Assembly: GCF_009830945.1 (NCBI RefSeq)
Contig: NZ_VWVV01000013.1
Location: forward strand, 114,767-178,766
Source: Nocardiopsis sp. FR4
Lineage (GTDB): Bacteria > Actinomycetota > Actinomycetes > Streptosporangiales > Streptosporangiaceae
Length of the DNA: 64,000 bases
Direction of reading: 5' to 3'
Made by a program: the position numbers and the translations under genes. Under the pieces are notes generated by a model, which had not been told where the DNA came from, did no database searches, and saw only the letters and a list, made by a program, of their open reading frames with translations. The first letter of the stretch is position 1. Each line of letters starts with the position of its first letter. Shown here piece after piece: positions 32,010 to 40,326 of the stretch.

Positions 32010-32289
32010 TGTGGATAACTTCACTGCGACGGAAGACACCAAGCCTTTGACTACCTCCGGTATCCACAGGTTCGGGACGTTGTCCACAGGTTTTCCACAG
32101 GGTTATCCACAGGATGGCAGATCTTCGTCCACAGTGCAGAGTTATCCACAATCTGCAGGTCAGATGGCGTGTGCGAGAGCTTCTGCGCCGCCCGGGGCCG
32201 GAACGGCGGGGGTGGGCGCCGCGTTATCCACAGGCTGAGGTTATCCACAGAGGCGGGGGGCTGGGGAAGTCGCACACGCCTGTGGACAA
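32010..32289. promoter_or_regulatory. Second DnaA-box cluster upstream of dnaA
   Basis: Boxes include TGTGGATAA at 32010, TTGTCCACA at 32080, TTTTCCACA at 32091, TTATCCACA at 32103, 32142, 32224 and 32241, and TGTGGACAA at 32281. They lie between dnaA and rpmH, so they could mediate dnaA autoregulation or form a second part of the origin. Confidence 0.8.
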
Positions 32290-32352
32290 CCACGGGTCCC
32301 GGGAAGTGCCCGGGACCCGGGCCCCGAGGACGGGACCCGGCGGGCGGCCGAT

Positions 32353-32381
32353 TTGACCGCGACGGGACCAGGTCGTATCTT
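32353..32381 (+). promoter_or_regulatory. Sigma-70-type promoter for rpmH
   Basis: -35 TTGACC, 17-base spacer, -10 TATCTT, 134 bases before the rpmH start. It should drive rpmH-rnpA and downstream genes. Confidence 0.7.
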
Positions 32382-32514
32382 CTTTATGCTTATGCCGCTG
32401 ATCTGCCTGCGCCCGTGATCCCACGGTGGCGCGGTGACGGCTCATGCACCCTGAGGCCCCGCATATCCTGGGGGTCTGTCGTAGTACTTTCCTGACACGC
32501 CCCTGGAGCCAGTA

Positions 32515-32658
32515 GTGAGCAAGCGTACGTACCAGCCGAACAACCGGCGTCGCGCGAAGGTCCACGGCTTCCGGCTGCGCATGCGTACGCGCGCCGGTCG
32601 CGCCATCATCGCCTCGCGTCGCCGCAAGGGGCGCGCGGCGCTGACCGTGAGCCACTAG
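32515..32658 (+). CDS. rpmH: 50S ribosomal protein L34
   Basis: L34 of 47 residues, too short for many gene finders. It begins [20 protein letters not shown] and ends GRAALTVSH, a full-length match to the actinobacterial form. The GTG start follows CTGGAGCC. It is the first gene of the rpmH-rnpA-yidD-yidC-jag cluster transcribed away from the origin. Confidence 0.98.
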   Translation: MSKRTYQPNNRRRAKVHGFRLRMRTRAGRAIIASRRRKGRAALTVSH

Positions 32659-32683
32659 GCCACGCTCAGCCCCACGTTTCTTC

Positions 32684-32720
32684 GGACCGGTCCGGCCTCT
32701 TCGCCGGCCGGTCCCTTTTT
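32684..32720 (+). terminator. Terminator/attenuator between rpmH and rnpA
   Basis: Stem GGACCGG...CCGGTCC with a bulge followed by five T. It probably lets rpmH be expressed more strongly than rnpA. Confidence 0.8.
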
Positions 32721-32735
32721 CGTGGAAGGAACCCG

Positions 32736-33167
32736 ATGCTCTCGCCGAGGAACCGGATGCGCCACAGCGCGGAGTTCGGCTCCGTCATGCGCTCGGGACG
32801 GCGCTCGTCCCGGGACGCCCTGGGCGTGGTCTACCTCGCCCGCGCCGCGTCCGACGACCCGCCACGGGTCGGCTTCGTGGTGAGCAAGGCGGTCGGGGGA
32901 GCGGTCGTGCGCAAGCGCGTGCAGCGCAGACTGCGCCACCTGATGCGGCCCCGGTTGGCGGTTCTGCCAACCGGTAGCCTGCTGGTAGTGCGCGCCAGAC
33001 CCTCCGCCGCCACCGCGCGGCACCGGGAGCTGGCCGCGCAACTCGACGACGCGATCGCCGCGGCGACGCGTCCCCGGGGAACGTCGTCGCGCCGCCGCTC
33101 CCCGGCGAGAAGCCGAACAGTGGGGAACCGCTGCCCCGACGCGGGCGGAGAACGGTGGACGGGCTGA
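32736..33167 (+). CDS. rnpA: Ribonuclease P protein component
   Basis: RnpA of 143 residues, the basic protein that assists RNase P RNA in trimming tRNA 5' leaders. The conserved block [20 protein letters not shown] (about residues 46-65) contains the RNR-type motif. The C-terminal 35 residues are an Arg/Ser/Gly-rich tail not needed for the fold. The ATG follows GTGGAAGGA. Its stop overlaps the start region of yidD. Confidence 0.95.
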   Translation: MLSPRNRMRHSAEFGSVMRSGRRSSRDALGVVYLARAASDDPPRVGFVVSKAVGGAVVRKRVQRRLRHLMRPRLAVLPTGSLLVVRARPSAATARHRELAAQLDDAIAAATRPRGTSSRRRSPARSRTVGNRCPDAGGERWTG

Positions 33168-33463
33168 TGACCGAGCACAGACCGACGGTGCTGGCACGTG
33201 CGCTGATCCTGCCGATCCGGGGCTACCAGCGTTTCATCAGCCCGCTCTTCCCCCCGGTGTGCCGTTTCTACCCTTCGTGCAGCGCCTACGCCGTCGAGGC
33301 GCTGCGCGTGCACGGCGCCCTCTACGGGTTGTGGCTGGGGGCCCGGCGCATCGCCCGGTGCCACCCCTTCAACCCCGGAGGTCTGGATCCGGTTCCGCCT
33401 CGCGGGGGGCGCCGGACCGCGGGCGGAGCCGGGCACACCGGAACCGCTCCCGAGGATCAGTAG
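33155..33463 (+). CDS. yidD: Membrane protein insertion efficiency factor YidD
   Basis: YidD of about 102 residues with the family signature [20 protein letters not shown] followed by [11 protein letters not shown] (conserved Cys pair) and [14 protein letters not shown]. It assists YidC and Sec in membrane insertion. The GTG at 33155 follows GCGGAG at good spacing and overlaps rnpA; an ATG at 33167 inside TGATG is an equally possible start, four residues shorter. The C-terminal 20 residues are Gly-rich and variable. Confidence 0.93.
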   Translation: MDGLMTEHRPTVLARALILPIRGYQRFISPLFPPVCRFYPSCSAYAVEALRVHGALYGLWLGARRIARCHPFNPGGLDPVPPRGGRRTAGGAGHTGTAPEDQ

Positions 33464-33491
33464 CTGAACCGAATCACATAGGAGTTGGCCG

Positions 33492-34427
33492 GTGCTGGAC
33501 TGGCTTTACAACATCGTCGGCTGGATCTTGGTCCAGATCCACGCGGGTCTGACCTTCATCGGCCTCGACACTGACAGCGGCTGGGCCTGGGGCCTGTCGA
33601 TCGTCCTGCTCACCGTGCTGATGCGGCTCCTGCTGGTGCCGCTGTTCGTCAAGCAGATGAACACGCAGCGCAAGATGCAGGACATCCAACCCAAGATCAT
33701 GAAGCTGCGGGAGCGCTACAAGCACGACAAGGAGCGCCTGCAGAAGGAGTCGATGAAGCTCTACCAGGAGAGCGGAACCAACCCGATCATGGGCTGCCTT
33801 CCGCTCCTCCTGCAGATGCCCGTCTTCTTCGCGCTCTTCAGCGTGCTGCGCAGCGTCGCCGAGGGCAACGTGCGCTACGGCTTCACCGAGGAGCTGGTCG
33901 AGAGCGCGCGTTCGGCGCTGATCTTCGAGGCCCCCATCGCGGCGCAGTTCAACAGCTCCCCCGACGACCTCCTCGCGCTCGGATCCAGCGACCCGATCAT
34001 GGCCAAGGTGATCATCGCCATCGCCTGTGTGGTCATGGGCACGACGACCTTCCTCACCATGCGCCAGAGCATGAAGCGCAGCATCACGCAGATGCCCGAC
34101 AACCCCATGATGCAGACCCAGAAGATCATGATGTACATGGCGCCCCTCTTCGGGCTCTTCGGTCTCATGATGCCGGTCGGCGTGCTCGTCTACTGGGTCA
34201 CCTCCAACGTCTGGACCATGGGGCAGCAGCACTTCCTCTACAGCAGGCAGCCGGAGCCCGGCGAACCGGCCAAGGACGCCACCAAGGCCAACGGCTCCGC
34301 CAAGGGGATGCTCAGCCGGAAGAAGACGGCCGAATCCGCGCCTGAGCCGAAGGAAGAGCCTAAGATCGAACGCAAGCAGCCCAAGAAGCAGCCGCGTTCC
34401 AAGCGCTCCGGTGGCGGTTCCCGCTAG
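33492..34427 (+). CDS. yidC: Membrane protein insertase YidC
   Basis: YidC/Oxa1 insertase of 311 residues. Five membrane helices are visible: about residues 7-25, 31-53 (WGLSIVLLTVLMRLLLVPLF), a helix around residues 100-120 (GCLPLLLQMPVFFALFSVL), 170-190 and 215-235. The hydrophilic groove Arg is in VLMRLLLVP. A cytoplasmic coiled-coil loop (MQDIQPKIMKLRERYKHDKE) and a Lys/Pro-rich tail (ribosome binding) are present. The GTG is preceded by AGGAGTTGG. Next gene jag. Confidence 0.96.
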   Translation: MLDWLYNIVGWILVQIHAGLTFIGLDTDSGWAWGLSIVLLTVLMRLLLVPLFVKQMNTQRKMQDIQPKIMKLRERYKHDKERLQKESMKLYQESGTNPIMGCLPLLLQMPVFFALFSVLRSVAEGNVRYGFTEELVESARSALIFEAPIAAQFNSSPDDLLALGSSDPIMAKVIIAIACVVMGTTTFLTMRQSMKRSITQMPDNPMMQTQKIMMYMAPLFGLFGLMMPVGVLVYWVTSNVWTMGQQHFLYSRQPEPGEPAKDATKANGSAKGMLSRKKTAESAPEPKEEPKIERKQPKKQPRSKRSGGGSR

Positions 34428-34505
34428 CGTCGCTTGGAGACGCGTTCGAGTGCGCAGGCGACGATGCCCCTGAGGCGTACGGCGGGATGAGGAGACGGGA
34501 TCGCT

Positions 34506-35030
34506 GTGGCAAGTAGCGTGGAAGAGAGCGGTGGAGTAGCGGTGGCTGAGGCGCCTGAGGCCGGAATCGACATCGAGGCCCTGGAGAACGAGGGCGACAT
34601 CGCCGCGGACTACATCGAGGGACTCCTCGACATCGCCGACTTCGACGGCGACATCGACATGGACGTCGAGGGAGACCGCGCGCTGGTCTCCGTCGTCGGC
34701 GCCACCCTCGACGAGCTCATCGGCGAGAGAGGCGAGGTCCTGGAGGCCCTCCAGGAGCTCACCCGCCTGGCCGTGCACCGGGAGACCGGTGAGCGCAGCC
34801 GTCTGATGCTGGACATCGGCGGTTACCGCGAGGGCCGGCGCAGGGTGCTCTTCCAGGTCGGTACCGAGGCCGCCGACAAGGTCAAGGAGTCCGGCGAGGC
34901 GTACTCGCTGGAGCCGATGACCCCGTTCGAGCGCAAGGTGGTGCACGACGCGGTGGCCGCCGCCGGTCTGCGCAGCGAGTCCGAGGGCGAGGAGCCGAAC
35001 CGCTACGTGGTGGTGCACCCCGCCTCCTGA
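34506..35030 (+). CDS. jag: Jag/KhpB RNA-binding protein
   Basis: Protein of 174 residues. An acidic N-terminus precedes a KH domain (about 40-110; DVEGDRALVSVVGATLDELIG, with LIGERGEVLEALQ in place of the GxxG loop) and an R3H domain near the end (PMTPFERKVVHDAVAAAGLR). The classical Jag_N domain is missing, as usual in actinobacteria. KhpB-type proteins bind RNA and influence cell size and envelope growth. The GTG start follows GGAGACGGGATCGCT. A parS-bearing palindrome lies 18 bases past the stop. Confidence 0.93.
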   Translation: MASSVEESGGVAVAEAPEAGIDIEALENEGDIAADYIEGLLDIADFDGDIDMDVEGDRALVSVVGATLDELIGERGEVLEALQELTRLAVHRETGERSRLMLDIGGYREGRRRVLFQVGTEAADKVKESGEAYSLEPMTPFERKVVHDAVAAAGLRSESEGEEPNRYVVVHPAS

Positions 35031-35047
35031 GGGAGCGGGCACCCCGA

Positions 35048-35085
35048 GGGGGTGGCGATGTTTCACGTGAAACGTCGCCACCCCC
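35048..35085 (+). terminator. Terminator hairpin with parS at its centre
   Basis: 38-bp palindrome with one mismatch (a G-U pair in RNA). The middle 16 bases (35059-35074) are parS, TGTTTCACGTGAAACG. It lies 18 bases after the jag stop, so it probably ends the rpmH-jag transcript while serving as a ParB site. Confidence 0.8.
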
Positions 35086-35089
35086 TTCC

Positions 35090-35105
35090 TGTTTCACGTG
35101 AAACC
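35090..35105. other. parS: parS site 2
   Basis: TGTTTCACGTGAAACC, 15 of 16 consensus bases, 16 bases after the first site; no extended arms. Confidence 0.9.
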
Positions 35106-35197
35106 CCGGTGCTCCCCGCGCGTAGGATCATGGAGGGCCGCGCTGGCTCCAGCGCGGGGCCAAGGAAACGACGATGAACGAGTACAGGTGGTGACCG

Positions 35198-35878
35198 ATG
35201 ACCTCGGGCGCTGAGGAATCCGGCGTGGCGGAGGCCGTTTTCGGGAACTCCCTGCCGAAGGCGCGGCGCTACGCCGAACTGCTCGCCGATGACGGGGTGC
35301 GGCGGGGCCTGATCGGTCCCCGTGAGGTGCCGCGCCTGTGGGAGCGCCATCTCATCAACTGCGCCGTCGTCGAGGAGCTCCTCCCCGAGGGTGCCGAGGT
35401 GGTGGACATCGGCTCGGGGGCTGGCCTGCCCGGCCTGGTGCTCGGCCTGATGCGCCCCGACATCCGGATGGTCCTCCTCGAACCCCTCCTGCGCAGGACC
35501 GTCTTCCTCAACGAGGCGGTCGAGCTCCTGGACCTGCCCAACGTCGAGGTGCGGCGGGGCCGGGCCGAGGAGGCGCACGGGGAGCTCTACACCGACTTCG
35601 TGACCGCGCGCGCGGTCGCCCCGCTGTCCCGGCTCGCGGGATGGGCCCTGCCGCTGTTGCGCAAGGACGGCAGCCTCCTCGCGCTCAAGGGCGAGCAGGC
35701 GGAGGCCGAGTTGGCCGCGGCGGGGCAAGACGTTTCGAAACTGCGGCCTAGCGTTAGCGATGTGATCAGGGTGGGTCGGGGTAAAGTCGATCCCGCTACC
35801 ACGGTCGTTCGCGTCACGGTGACATCCGACGGTGGTCCGCCCCGGAGCGGCAAGAAGAAGCGCGGACGGAAGAGGTGA
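35198..35878 (+). CDS. rsmG: 16S rRNA (guanine527-N7)-methyltransferase
   Basis: RsmG (GidB) of 226 residues, which methylates G527 of 16S rRNA in the decoding region; loss gives low-level streptomycin resistance. SAM motif I is VVDIGSGAGLPGLVLG (about residues 68-83); FVTARAVAPL and the catalytic-region LLALKGEQAEAEL are conserved. The C-terminus is a Lys/Arg-rich tail (GKKKRGRKR). The ATG follows GGTGGTG. Its TGA overlaps the parA GTG by four bases. Confidence 0.96.
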   Translation: MTSGAEESGVAEAVFGNSLPKARRYAELLADDGVRRGLIGPREVPRLWERHLINCAVVEELLPEGAEVVDIGSGAGLPGLVLGLMRPDIRMVLLEPLLRRTVFLNEAVELLDLPNVEVRRGRAEEAHGELYTDFVTARAVAPLSRLAGWALPLLRKDGSLLALKGEQAEAELAAAGQDVSKLRPSVSDVIRVGRGKVDPATTVVRVTVTSDGGPPRSGKKKRGRKR

Positions 35879-36849
35879 ACTCATTCGTGTCCCACAACAA
35901 CGCCGATGTTTCACGTGAAACGTCGCCCGGCTACGGGGACCTGCTCGATGTTTCACGTGAAACACCGGCCGGTGCCCCCGAATCCCCGCTCGCCCGCGCG
36001 GCCATGGCGGCCCGCCGGCACGACGAGACCTGGCCCCGCCCCGCCTCCTGCCGGGTGATCGGTGTCGCCAACCAGAAGGGCGGCGTCGGCAAGACCACCA
36101 CCACGGTCAACATCGCGGCGGCCCTGGCGATGCACGGACAGCGCGTCCTCGTGGTGGACCTGGACCCGCAGGGCAACGCCTCCACGGCCCTCGGCATGGA
36201 GCGCGACAACCAGACCCGGTCCATCTACCACTGCCTGGTGGAGGACGAGGAGATCCGCAAGCTCGCCCAGCCGGTGCCGGACATCCCCAACCTGTGGTGC
36301 GCCCCGGCCACCATCGACCTGGCCGGAGCCGAGATCGAGCTCGTCTCCCTCGTCGCGCGCGAGGCACGGCTCAAGCGGGCCTTCGCCGCCTACGACACCT
36401 CGGACCTGGACTACATCCTCATCGACTGCCCGCCCTCGCTCGGACTGCTCACGGTCAACGCGATGGTGGCGTGCGACGAGGTCATGATCCCGATCCAGTG
36501 CGAGTACTACGCCCTGGAGGGTCTGGGCCAGCTGCTGCGCAACGTGGAGCTCGTCCAGTCCCACCTCAACCCCGGGCTGGCGATCAGCACCATCCTGCTG
36601 ACGATGTACGACGGCCGCACCCGGCTCTCGCAGCAGGTCGCCGACGAGGTGCGCTCGCACTTCGGGGACACCGTCCTGGAGACGCTGATCCCCCGCAGCG
36701 TCCGCGTGTCGGAGGCGCCCAGCTACGGCCAGTCGGTGATGACCTACGACCCGGCGTCCACCGGCGCGGTGGCCTACCTGCGGGCCGCCCGGGAGATCGC
36801 CCACCGGGCACAGCGAGACGGGCACAGTGAGACGGCCCGGCGGGCCTAG
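35875..36849 (+). CDS. parA: Chromosome partitioning ATPase ParA
   Basis: ParA/Soj of 324 residues. The deviant Walker A KGGVGKTTT starts near residue 69; Walker A' is VVDLDPQGNAS and Walker B is ILIDCPPSLG. With ParB and parS it segregates the origins. The first 60 residues are outside the conserved domain and contain two near-identical peptides, DVSRETSPG and DVSRETPAG, encoded by two parS sites at 35907 and 35949. The GTG start overlaps rsmG. A later start near 36004 (ATG, AMAARRHDE) would skip both copies; the overlap with rsmG favours the longer form. Confidence 0.95.
   Translation: MNSFVSHNNADVSRETSPGYGDLLDVSRETPAGAPESPLARAAMAARRHDETWPRPASCRVIGVANQKGGVGKTTTTVNIAAALAMHGQRVLVVDLDPQGNASTALGMERDNQTRSIYHCLVEDEEIRKLAQPVPDIPNLWCAPATIDLAGAEIELVSLVAREARLKRAFAAYDTSDLDYILIDCPPSLGLLTVNAMVACDEVMIPIQCEYYALEGLGQLLRNVELVQSHLNPGLAISTILLTMYDGRTRLSQQVADEVRSHFGDTVLETLIPRSVRVSEAPSYGQSVMTYDPASTGAVAYLRAAREIAHRAQRDGHSETARRA
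35907..35922. other. parS: parS site 3 (inside parA)
   Basis: TGTTTCACGTGAAACG within the 5' coding part of parA, translated as part of DVSRET. Confidence 0.9.
35949..35964. other. parS: parS site 4 (inside parA)
   Basis: Perfect 16-base TGTTTCACGTGAAACA, 42 bases after site 3 (14 codons, same reading frame). Confidence 0.93.
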
Positions 36850-36872
36850 TTCGTGAGGAAGGAAAATTGCCG

Positions 36873-37814
36873 GTGAGCCAGCAGCGGCGAGGTCTGGGCA
36901 GGGGACTGGGAGCGCTCATCCCCCAGGGCCCCGCTCCGTCGGAGAGCGTACGGGAACCAGCGGAACCCGAGGCCGTCGAGCAGGTCGAGCAGCACGTGTC
37001 GGCGATGCCGGACGGGACGTACCTGGAGGAGATCGAGCTCGGCGCGATCACGCCGAACCCCCGACAGCCGCGGCACTACTTCGACGACCAGGCCCTGGAG
37101 GAGCTGCGCGACTCGATCAGCGAGGTCGGCCTCCTCCAGCCCGTCGTGGTGCGCAAGCTGGAGGGCGGGGGCGCGCCCCGGTACGAGCTGATCATGGGCG
37201 AGCGCCGGTGGCGGGCGAGCAAGGAGGCCGGCCTCGACCGGATCCCCGCGATCGTCCGGAGCACCAGCGACGACGAACTCCTCCGGGACGCCCTCCTGGA
37301 GAACCTGCACCGGCAGGAGCTCAACCCGCTGGAGGAGGCCGCGGCGTATCAGCAGCTGTTGGACGACTTCGGCGCCACCCACGGGGAGCTGGCCCAGCGG
37401 ATCGGTCGGTCCCGCTCGCACATCACCAACACCCTGCGCCTGCTGAACCTGACGCCGAAGGTGCAGACGCGCGTGGCCGCCGGTGTGCTCAGCGCCGGAC
37501 ACGCGCGCGCCCTGCTGGGCGTGGAGGACCCCGACCTCCAGGACCGGCTCGCGGCCCGGGTGGTCCAGGAGGGTATCTCGGTGCGCTCCCTGGAGGAGAT
37601 GGTCGCGCTCCGGGAGGCGCCGGACGAGGACAGGCCGCGGCGCACCTCGGCCCGGATCGCCAACCCGCCCCAGGTGGAGGAGTGGGCCACCCGTCTGGCG
37701 GACCGCCTGGACACCACCGTGAAGGTGGACATCGGCCGGAGGAAGGGCAAGATCGTCGTGGAGTTCGCGACGATGGAGGACCTGGAGCGCATCATCGGCC
37801 AGATGGACACCTGA
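36873..37814 (+). CDS. parB: Chromosome partitioning CTPase ParB
   Basis: ParB of about 313 residues. The N-terminal peptide RRGLGRGLGALIP stimulates ParA. The CTP-binding domain has the box MGERRWRASKEAGL (GERRxRA motif). The central helix-turn-helix (GELAQRIGRSRSHITNTLRL) reads parS, and a C-terminal dimerisation segment follows. The start is either GTG 36873 (10 bases from GGAAGG) or TTG 36867 (4 bases); GTG fits the family N-terminus. It is co-transcribed with parA; a parS palindrome follows its stop directly. Confidence 0.96.
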   Translation: MSQQRRGLGRGLGALIPQGPAPSESVREPAEPEAVEQVEQHVSAMPDGTYLEEIELGAITPNPRQPRHYFDDQALEELRDSISEVGLLQPVVVRKLEGGGAPRYELIMGERRWRASKEAGLDRIPAIVRSTSDDELLRDALLENLHRQELNPLEEAAAYQQLLDDFGATHGELAQRIGRSRSHITNTLRLLNLTPKVQTRVAAGVLSAGHARALLGVEDPDLQDRLAARVVQEGISVRSLEEMVALREAPDEDRPRRTSARIANPPQVEEWATRLADRLDTTVKVDIGRRKGKIVVEFATMEDLERIIGQMDT

Positions 37815-37815
37815 T

Positions 37816-37853
37816 CCCCGAGGCCGTGTTTCACGTGAAACACGGCCTCGGGG
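37816..37853. terminator. Perfect 38-bp palindrome with parS core
   Basis: The arms CCCCGAGGCCG...CGGCCTCGGGG extend a perfect parS (37827-37842) on both sides. It begins right after the parB stop. As RNA it forms a strong hairpin with a CACGTG apex. Confidence 0.85.
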
Positions 37854-37870
37854 CCGCCCCGCGCGAGCGC

Positions 37871-37886
37871 TGTTTCACGTGAAACG
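37871..37886. other. parS: parS site 6
   Basis: TGTTTCACGTGAAACG, 29 bases past the previous site's core and without extended arms. Together with those above it gives six parS in 2.8 kb. Confidence 0.9.
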
Positions 37887-37938
37887 TCCGGGCGCGCTCC
37901 GGGCGCGAGGGCGCCCCGCACGCTCCCCGGGCAGGCGA

Positions 37939-37980
37939 AGGCCCCCGGACGCTGAGGTTCCAGCAGTAGTCCGGGGGCCT
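37939..37980 (-). terminator. Terminator after trxA (probably bidirectional)
   Basis: Perfect 11-bp stem (AGGCCCCCGGA with TCCGGGGGCCT) and a 20-base loop between convergent parB and trxA. Confidence 0.8.
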
Positions 37981-38006
37981 CCGGCGGAGCGCGGTCGGGC
38001 CGGGGG

Positions 38007-38330
38007 TTACAGGAACTCGGCCAGGTCCTTCTCCAGGACGCGCTTGGGCTTGGCGCCGATGATCTGCTTGACGACCTCACCGTCCTTGTAGACGTTCATC
38101 GTCGGCAGGGACATCACGTTGTAGGCGCGCGGCGTGTTGGGGTTCTGGTCGGTGTTGAGCTTGACGATCTCGATCTTGTCGCCGTACTCCTCGGCCATCT
38201 TGTCCAGGACCGGGGCCATCTGCTTGCACGGGCCGCACCAGTCGGCCCAGAAGTCCACCAGGACCGGCTTGTCGCTGGCGAGGACGTCGTCCTTGAAGGA
38301 GTCGTCGGTAACGTGCTTGACAGTGGACAT
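38007..38330 (-). CDS. trxA: Thioredoxin
   Basis: Thioredoxin of 107 residues, which reduces protein disulfides using electrons from TrxB. The active site is WADWCGPCKQM (Cys at about residues 32 and 35), with the cis-Pro in MSLPTMNVYKDG. Full length and cytoplasmic. The ATG follows AAGGAG. It lies 85 bases downstream of trxB with no strong hairpin in the gap, so trxBA is one operon. Confidence 0.97.
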   Translation of the reverse strand: MSTVKHVTDDSFKDDVLASDKPVLVDFWADWCGPCKQMAPVLDKMAEEYGDKIEIVKLNTDQNPNTPRAYNVMSLPTMNVYKDGEVVKQIIGAKPKRVLEKDLAEFL

Positions 38331-38415
38331 GGTTCTCCTTGGTTCGACGAAACCGGGATGGCGGGGGGTGGGTGGGCGGCTTTCCGGTCGCCCCGGGGAA
38401 GCCGCCCGGGGATGG

Positions 38416-39348
38416 TCAGTTGCCTCGCTCGGCGAGGTAGCGCTCGGCGTCCAGGGAGGCGGCGCACCCGGTGCCGGCGGCGGTGATGGCCTGGCGGTAC
38501 TGGTGGTCGACCACGTCGCCCGCGGCGAAGACGCCCTCCAGGCTGGTGCGCGTGGACGGGAAGTCCACCTTCACGTAGCCCTCCTCGTCCAGCTCCAGCT
38601 GCTTGGCGAAGAGCTCCACCCGGGGGTCGTGGCCGATCGCGACGAACAGCCCGGTCACGTCCAGGGTGCCGGCCTCGTCCGTCTGGTTGTTCCGGATGCT
38701 CAGTCCGGTGACGCGCTCCTCGCCCAGCACCGCGGTGACCTCGGTGTTCCAGAGGAAGCTGATCTTCTCGTTGGCCTGGGCCCGCTCGGCCATGATGCGA
38801 CTGGCGCGCAGCTCGCCGCGGCGGTGGATCACGGTGACGGACTTGGCGAAGCGGGTGAGGAAGAGAGCCTCCTCCATGGCGGTGTCGCCGCCGCCGACCA
38901 CCGCGATGTCCTGGTCGCGGAAGAAGAAGCCGTCGCAGGTGGCGCACCAGGAGGTGCCGCGCCCGGACAGCTCCTTCTCACCGGGCACGCCCAGCTCGCG
39001 GTACCCGGAGCCGGTGGCGAGGATGACCGTGTGCGCGAGGAAGGTCTCACCGCCCGCGACGACCTCCTTGACCGGCTTGGCCAGGTCGACGGAGGTCACG
39101 TCCTCGGGGACCAGCTCGGCGCCGAAGCGCTCGGCCTGCTTGCGCATGCTGTCCATCAGGTCGGGACCCATGATGCCGTCGGGGAAGCCGGGGAAGTTCT
39201 CGACCTCGGTGGTGTTCATCAGCGCGCCGCCTGCGGTGATGGACCCCTCGAACACCAGGGGGCGCAGCTCGGCACGGGCGGCGTACACGGCGGCGGTGTA
39301 CCCGGCCGGTCCGGAACCGATGATGATGACATTGCGGACGTCACTCAC
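38416..39348 (-). CDS. trxB: Thioredoxin reductase
   Basis: Low-molecular-weight TrxB of 310 residues; it passes electrons from NADPH through FAD and a disulfide to thioredoxin. The FAD motif is [16 protein letters not shown] near the start. The redox centre is CATC (SWCATCDG, about residues 134-137) and the NADPH motif is [12 protein letters not shown]. The GTG start at 39348 is the first in-frame start. A SigR-type promoter lies 70-96 bases upstream, consistent with disulfide-stress control as known for trxBA in Streptomyces. Confidence 0.97.
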   Translation of the reverse strand: MSDVRNVIIIGSGPAGYTAAVYAARAELRPLVFEGSITAGGALMNTTEVENFPGFPDGIMGPDLMDSMRKQAERFGAELVPEDVTSVDLAKPVKEVVAGGETFLAHTVILATGSGYRELGVPGEKELSGRGTSWCATCDGFFFRDQDIAVVGGGDTAMEEALFLTRFAKSVTVIHRRGELRASRIMAERAQANEKISFLWNTEVTAVLGEERVTGLSIRNNQTDEAGTLDVTGLFVAIGHDPRVELFAKQLELDEEGYVKVDFPSTRTSLEGVFAAGDVVDHQYRQAITAAGTGCAASLDAERYLAERGN

Positions 39349-39417
39349 GCTCGTTGGCCCTTCACACAGTCACTGCCCTGGCCACGCGGTGTGACCCCAG
39401 GGGAAGATGGTTAGCAC

Positions 39418-39444
39418 AACCGATGGTAGGCGTAGGGCATTCCC
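39418..39444 (-). promoter_or_regulatory. SigR/SigH-type promoter of trxBA
   Basis: On the minus strand GGGAAT is followed after exactly 18 bases by GTT, the known consensus for the thiol-stress sigma factor SigR (SigH in mycobacteria), 70 bases before trxB. The rest of the 316-base gap to 39,664 shows no gene. Confidence 0.75.
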
Positions 39445-39664
39445 CCTCGGACACCGTCCCAGGCTACGGGGGCGGGGTATCGGGGCGGGGCCGGGACGGT
39501 GTGTTGAGCCGTCCCGGGGCCGTTGCGGACCGGCCTCGGGGCCGACCGCGGACCCGGGAGCGCCTCAGACGTCCCAGGAGGGGTCGGCGCCGCCCGGGTG
39601 GACCGGGGGCAGGGTCGGCGCCGGGTCGCCGCCCAGGCGCGGCCCAGAAGCCCGGTGACGCGCC

Positions 39665-40099
39665 CTACCGCCAGGGCAGGGCCGCCCGCACCGCCCAGGC
39701 GGCGGCACCCGCCACGAGCCCCCAGGCGGCGTTCACCGCCAGCACGCCCGCGAACCCGAACGGGCTGGTGAGCGGGCCCCGGAGCCCCTCACCCGTCAGG
39801 GGGGACAGGACCGCGCTCAGCACGATGGCGAGCACACCGTAGGCCAGTCCCGTGTACACCAGGGTCAGCACGGGGCGCGGGACGCGGGCGAGCACCGCGG
39901 CCAGCACCCAGGCGGCGGTGATGAGCAGGGTGGTCCCCACCGGCAGGACCGGTCCCGCGTCCAGGGACTCGCTCACCCCCGTGATGTTGAGGAGCGGACG
40001 CAGCAGGGCGAGCGCGCCGAGCCCCAGCACCAGCGACCACGGGATGTCGGTGGAGGGACCGGCGGGGGAGGGCGCGGACGGTGTCGGTTCGGGGTTCAC
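39665..40099 (-). CDS. Four-helix membrane protein
   Basis: Integral membrane protein of 144 residues with four hydrophobic segments: SLVLGLGALALLRPLL, LPVGTTLLITAAWVLAAVL, LVYTGLAYGVLAIVLSAVL and FGFAGVLAVNAAWGLVAGAA. The N-terminus is Pro/Ser-rich. I do not recognise a named family, although similar proteins often sit next to actinobacterial two-component systems. The GTG at 40099 follows GTGAGGCAG; a GTG at 40150 would add a short His-rich leader. It is divergent from the histidine kinase gene. Confidence 0.75.
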   Translation of the reverse strand: MNPEPTPSAPSPAGPSTDIPWSLVLGLGALALLRPLLNITGVSESLDAGPVLPVGTTLLITAAWVLAAVLARVPRPVLTLVYTGLAYGVLAIVLSAVLSPLTGEGLRGPLTSPFGFAGVLAVNAAWGLVAGAAAWAVRAALPWR

Positions 40100-40142
40100 G
40101 TCTGCCTCACAGGTCGGGACGGGCTGGTCGCCGTGTCGGTGA

Positions 40143-40162
40143 GGCGACACGTCGACAGATCG
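40143..40162. repeat. GTCGAC repeat, left flank of two-component genes
   Basis: GGCGACACGTCGACAGATCG; it matches 42241-42260 in 19 of 20 bases in the same orientation. It sits inside a weak GTGAGGCG...CGCCTCAC hairpin. Confidence 0.65.
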
Positions 40163-40326
40163 ACGGGCCGCCTCACCCCCACGCTAGGAAGCGCGGGCGT
40201 CCGCGCGCCTCCGTTCCCGGCCCCGGGCCCCTACGTCCCCCGGCCCCCGCCGCCTACGCCCGGACGCGTAACGGCGCGGGCGCGCGGACGCCGGACGGCC
40301 GGGCCCCGGCTCCGTAGAATCGCCGC

